A program made the translations under genes and the position numbers. The notes beneath the pieces were generated by a model, which made no database searches, had not been told where the DNA came from, and worked only from the letters and a program-made list of their open reading frames with translations. A DNA stretch of 64,000 nucleotides from Acanthopleura granulata (Eukaryota; Mollusca; Polyplacophora; Chitonida; Chitonidae). Position 1 is the stretch's first letter. Every line of letters starts with the position of its first letter. Where the stretch lies: NCBI GenBank assembly GCA_016165875.1, contig JABBOT010000014.1, positions 6,689,554-6,753,553 on the forward strand, read 5' to 3'. Shown in pieces: positions 60,201 through 64,000 of this stretch.

Positions 60201-61474
60201 ATTTGTTCTCTCAAAAGACTCCCTTCCTCGCATTGTGCAAGATCACAAGCACATGCTACATCAGATTTGTTTTGGGTAGCAATTCGGGTTGTCCCCCTTG
60301 TATTGGGTAACTCGTGTCCGTTCATTCACTCCTTTTCATTCATATGTATATGCTTTCCGGCGTACTGAACAACAACACAAATCCACTGGCTATCACATAT
60401 GGGATCTCAATGTTCCAGTCGGAATAATAAGAAGAAAGTTGTACCCTGCTCCCTGAGGGAAAATGTTATTCAACTTTTCATATCATATCAATTTGCCTCT
60501 CTCGCTCTGTTCCGGTCTGTTTCCCTCAGGATCTTTTTAAGTTCATAAATGTTCAGCTACTCAGTTTTCCCAATCGTTCATCTACTCTATAAATCACTGG
60601 ATGTCAAACTACGCTAGCTTTACGGTAATGCCATCAAAAGTAGTTGTCTGGCATATCTGACAGGTCACCTGGTACAGTACGACTTCTTTTACCCCCAGCG
60701 ACAAAAGAGTTTGAACTGGAAACTCTCCCATCGTGTAACATTTTTCATGCAAGTATTTACAACAGCTTAACTGTTAGCATGTTTTTACTGAGATTTTCTA
60801 GGTTTTGAAAGAAAATATTGGAACGATGCAGTTCTACGTGCCGGGGAAAGTGTCCAAAAGTCATGGTTAGAAATGATGTTGTAAGGACAGAGGAGGCATG
60901 CGAAGTATTTACATGGTTCGTTTGATCGAATAATTTTCACCAGACGGTTCAAACGATATGACCAAACTCAACAAGTAAAGATTCCTAGTAAATCCCCACC
61001 CACAAATATCAAACCCATTTTAGCCACCCAATCGACAAGTGGGCCTACGTGGCCTATCCGGTTCGTCTAGGCTGCGAACTACGGAAAGGTAAAACCATAC
61101 GAGTGAGGTATGTTGGAATTGAACCTTTGCCGCCCTTTTGCCCTTCTATTTCCGCCATTACATCACCTAGGTATTCTGGCTGAGGAAGCCCACGAGATTC
61201 CGACATATGTAAAGGCAACATTGTTGAATGGAAATTGATTATTCTGCTGAATTTTGAGTCTTAAAAATGCGGAAATACTCCCAAACGAAAGGCCTTTTCG
61301 TCAAAAAAAAACAGCCGGAATTTATTCTACCTGTGGACCGGAACATATAACGGAAGACACTGATATCAGCACACTGGGGTTATCTGTCCATCGATGCGTA
61401 CATCTACCAGGTCGGTGTAATAACTAACATTTTATGATGACAAATGTATGGTTTAACTGCGAATTTACCCCGAT

Positions 61475-61602
61475 TCATACGAATGATGACCATAGGTTTT
61501 CCACGAGCTCTTCCCGGTTTCCTCCCACCATAATACTGGCCACCATGGGATAAGTGAAATATTCTTGAGTACAGCGTAAAACACCAATCAAATAAATATA
61601 TC
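61475..61602 (+). mobile_element. SINE 3' part
   Basis: CGATTCATACGAATGATGAC, TTTCCTCCCACCATAATACT, AAATATTCTTGAGTACAGCG, CAATCAAATAAAT. Counterpart of 1140, 25305 and 32535; in the intron of the gene at 59629-62121. Confidence 0.75.
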
Positions 61603-61844
61603 ATCCCAGGGGTGAGTGAAGTTTGCTAAACCTGGAGTCCACTTCATTCCTAGAGACCTGTTTGATTTGTCCTCATTGTAGTGCGGTGGTTGTTTTCAAG
61701 GAAACGGAAACACAGAGATATAAATATCAAGCAGGTAAGAGAACAAGAGATATGAAAATGCAATTAGACATGTTTCTGATTCACAGCTAAATTAACTGCA
61801 GGACAAATAGGAAAGTGTTGTCAAAACAGGATCGCTGGCATCCT

Positions 61845-61995
61845 TTCCGGTCGAACGTGGGAAGGTCCGCCAGAAACCAGTAAGTTTCCCAAGGGCCCTC
61901 CTCGGTTTCCTCCCACAATAATTCTGGCCGCTGTCGTATAAGTGAAATATTCTTCAGTACTGCATAAAAATACCAATCAAATAAACAAAATAAAT
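61845..61995 (+). mobile_element. SINE 3' part next to splice donor
   Basis: TTTCCGGTCGAACGTGGGAA, CTCCCACAATAATTCTGGCC, CAATCAAATAAACAAAATAA. Counterpart of 32885-33035. Confidence 0.75.
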
Positions 61996-63835
61996 AAATG
62001 CAGATATCTTACTATGTACTCGAAATTTGATCATCCATCCGTGAACCCCCGGAAACTGGCTTCTGGTAATCAGGAGTGCTGTCACCAACACCAAGCACAT
62101 CGTCAGCCGGTAGATATTCATCGTGTATTCACGACAGGAGTGCTACTCGAGTACACAACAGTCACTGTCATTCCACCAGTCTTCAAATGTATACCGGGAC
62201 GTTGTGTGTAATTATATAGCTTATATTGAATTTCTTGTCACTGTACATGTTAACCTATAAGAACAGACTTCAGAATGTGGAATGATTTGTCACTTCTGAT
62301 CAGCGATATTTTGGGGGAATCCCCTTCCGTTTTCTGCGGTTACCTGAAACCTGCACCTAAATACAGAGTGGGTGAATGAGGACAATCGGTCGGAGCTCTA
62401 ACGCTAGAAACAGATTTCATAACCTTTTCAATAAATCAGCTACGTATAAAAAAATACTTACTAACATTGATACTTCATGTGTTGATACTTCTATATCGAT
62501 AATTCGGGTGGCCCCTGACCCGTACATTACCAAATGGACCCGTGGACATACCAAATGACAGTGTCACATAGGCGATTTAGTGGAGTTTTCAGGGTAGGCA
62601 AGGGTTCGCCTAGTGGTTTAGGAACCCTATACTTGTCTCAGTGTAGGCAAGGGTTCGCCCAATGGTTTAGGAACCATATACCTGCATGCCTCAATGATGT
62701 CTTCGTGTAAAATCTTATCAATACAAAATTTAGACTGCAGTACGCAGTTGGGCGGGTCCCTGCCATTACAAATTCAAACCCCCACCCCCACCCCACCCCC
62801 TCCTCCTACACACCCACACACTGCACGGTGGTTTATGTTTACTGAGTACAGCTGGACGAACGTGGTGGGGAGGTGGGGGACACATTGTGTTTTTCCACTT
62901 CAAAATAATAGCACAGAACTACAAATGCTACCACCTAAATACATATAGGCCTATGAGCTGTACAATACTTCAGGTCAATCAATTTCAAACATTATAGTAA
63001 CGGCGTTTTAGCGCTGCTCATCTATGCGAGCAACTCTGTCGGCAATTTCTCTGCTGACCCCCACATCACGCGTTATGCGTTTTGTGCTCAGATCTCGCGT
63101 GATTTAAGAAGTAACCCAAACATTGACTTTTGAATGCAAACTACTATGCACATAATTAAGTCTATATGTTGAATGGACACTGGCAAATTGCTAGTGTTAA
63201 AAGAAATCAAAGCAAAGTCCCTGTGGTGGAATGCTAACAGGGCAGCAATGTAGCATAATGCAAAAGCATTGATACTCGGAAAAAAATGAGCAATCGCATG
63301 TTTGACGTTTCAATACTTCGATAGAACTTTATTTGTCATCTTCAGGGATAGGCAGAGGATAATACGAGGAGCTGCTATACATAGACACAAATCCGGTTGT
63401 TCTCCTCAACACCAGGGTAATTGACACCACTGACAATTGGAATACATTGCTATACAAAGAGGCAATAATCCCTGTCTAAACCATTACGTTAAAGCATCTA
63501 AAGACTGGCAGTTGTTTAGATATATACATGCACTACCGCCATATTTCCTCCACGGTACTCTATTAACTTCCCTGTTGTAGTACGCTTGCAACTCCAGCCT
63601 TTTGACGTTTGTTAACATATTTCTTCACTGTTTCCTCTTGTTTGGCTCTAATTTAATTAGAGTATATTTACATGCCATACACAGAATTGTGTATCTCTCA
63701 TCTCCAAATTCTTCAGCGCTTGCTTACCCCTGAGAAATATGTGTTGAAAGGGGTGAACTGCCATTAAGTTGTTGTTACGGTACTACTATAATCCCAAGTC
63801 TAATTCTCATACCCGATGTCAGTTTTATTACATCG

Positions 63836-64000
63836 TTAGGGGCCTCCGTGGTCCAGTCTGTTAGCGCGCTAGCGCAGCGCAATGACCGAAGCTTTCCACC
63901 AATGCGGTAGTTGTAAGTTCAAGCCCAGCTCATCCTGGCTTCCTCTCCGGCAGTACGTGGGAAGGTCTTCTGGCAACCTGCGGATGGTCGTGGATTCCCC
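63836..64000 (+). mobile_element. tRNA-derived SINE, cut by window end
   Basis: GGGGCCTCCGTGGTCCAGTC, TTAGCGCGCTAGCGCAGCGC, GTAAGTTCAAGCCCAGCTC, GGCAGTACGTGGGAAGGTCT. Same insertion as 35561-35832, preceded by the same TATTACATCG target sequence. The upstream stretch 62560-63835 matches 34350-35560 and has no gene. Confidence 0.85.

Larger units (their letters stand above)
59629..62121 (-). pseudogene. Decaying cysteine-rich peptide gene (B-e)
   Basis: Exon 1 is 62121-62013 (36 codons plus one base): MNIYRLTMCLVLVTALLI, donor A|GTAAGATA, intact. Exon 2 has lost the acceptor used by its sister (TTTGTAG is now TTTGTAC). The next AG, six bases downstream (exon start 59711), would keep the frame. 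One Arg codon after the second cysteine is deleted, giving C-x2-C-x6-C-x4-C. A TAA at 59631-59629 removes the basic tail right after WCKST. About 120 bp of promoter with the Rel-like box is deleted upstream of the ATG. It might still make a 63-residue precursor, but four changes in an otherwise near-identical block point to decay. Confidence 0.65.
37204..64000. repeat. Tandem segmental duplication, copy B (cut by window end)
   Basis: Second copy of the unit, joined to copy A at about 37204. It matches 2166-35830 in order, with several deletions: about 340 bp around 37950 (signal exon lost), about 710 bp near 38635, about 590 bp near 43630, and the 4.9 kb internal duplication of copy A. The window ends inside the SINE matching 35561-35832, so the counterpart of the C exon at 36615 would lie about 0.8-1 kb beyond the end. 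Confidence 0.85.

Noticed and set aside
59834..60325. 163-codon and 153-codon open frames on the two strands, the longest in the window
   Set aside because: They run through trinucleotide repeats and encode homopolymer-like runs (H, P, N, R, V); both strands are open at once, which is typical of low-complexity DNA.

Overview
The window looks like non-coding-rich metazoan nuclear DNA. It is AT-rich, has no long open reading frames, and is full of microsatellites, minisatellites and tRNA-derived SINEs. The SINE type (tRNA-like head, tail ending in CAATCAAATAAATAAA) and the gene content suggest a marine invertebrate, most likely a mollusc; this placement is inference. No bacterial, phage, plasmid or CRISPR feature is present.

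The main content is a tandem array of tiny two-exon genes, all on the minus strand, encoding a family of secreted cationic cysteine-rich peptides that I do not recognise. Exon 1 (here 'S') encodes a signal peptide of the MNIYRLTMCLVLVTALL type and, in most copies, ends at a GTAAG donor in phase 1. Exon 2 (here 'C') begins after a CAG or TAG acceptor in phase 1 and encodes the mature peptide with the pattern C-x2-C-x6/7-C-x4-C and the near-invariant block RC[IV]xxWC[KR]S. Introns are about 1.7-2.5 kb. I count eleven S exons and nine C exons. Complete genes: 5510-7874, 12485-14404, 23653-25945, 30656-33167 and 45351-47340. Damaged genes: 39507-41826 (exon 1 one base too long), 51288-53749 (no recognisable donor) and 59629-62121 (acceptor lost, early stop, promoter deleted). 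Orphan exons: S at 1326-1434 (partner lies before the window), S at 2967-3041 (stop, no partner), S at 19431-19522 (stop, no partner) and C at 36615-36763 (signal exon deleted). The likely role is innate defence, similar in flavour to beta-hairpin antimicrobial peptides such as gomesin or tachyplesin, but this is inference.

Layout: the array sits in large tandem duplications. 1-2165 is the tail of a first copy, 2166-~37200 is copy A, and ~37204-64000 is copy B, cut by the window end. Matching blocks are 2166-3720 with 37204-38440; 3720-13500 with 38440-46270; 13550-20900 with 46440-54830; 20930-22600 with 54840-56460; 27430-31400 with 56460-60330; and 31400-35830 with 60330-64000. Copy A holds an extra ~4.9 kb internal duplication (21076-25966 beside 25967-~33190). 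Copies differ by deletions that remove exons in a reciprocal way, and at least one mature-peptide exon differs far more between copies than its flanking intron.

Around the genes are a Rel/NF-kB-like promoter box (GGGAAA[CG]TCC, 100 or about 180 bp upstream of most start codons), a ~65 bp repeat just 3' of most C exons, intronic minisatellites, a foldback element in two introns, about 25 SINE copies, and one LINE endonuclease fragment. Long gene-free stretches are introns, spacers and repeats of the array; I saw no other protein gene that I could support.
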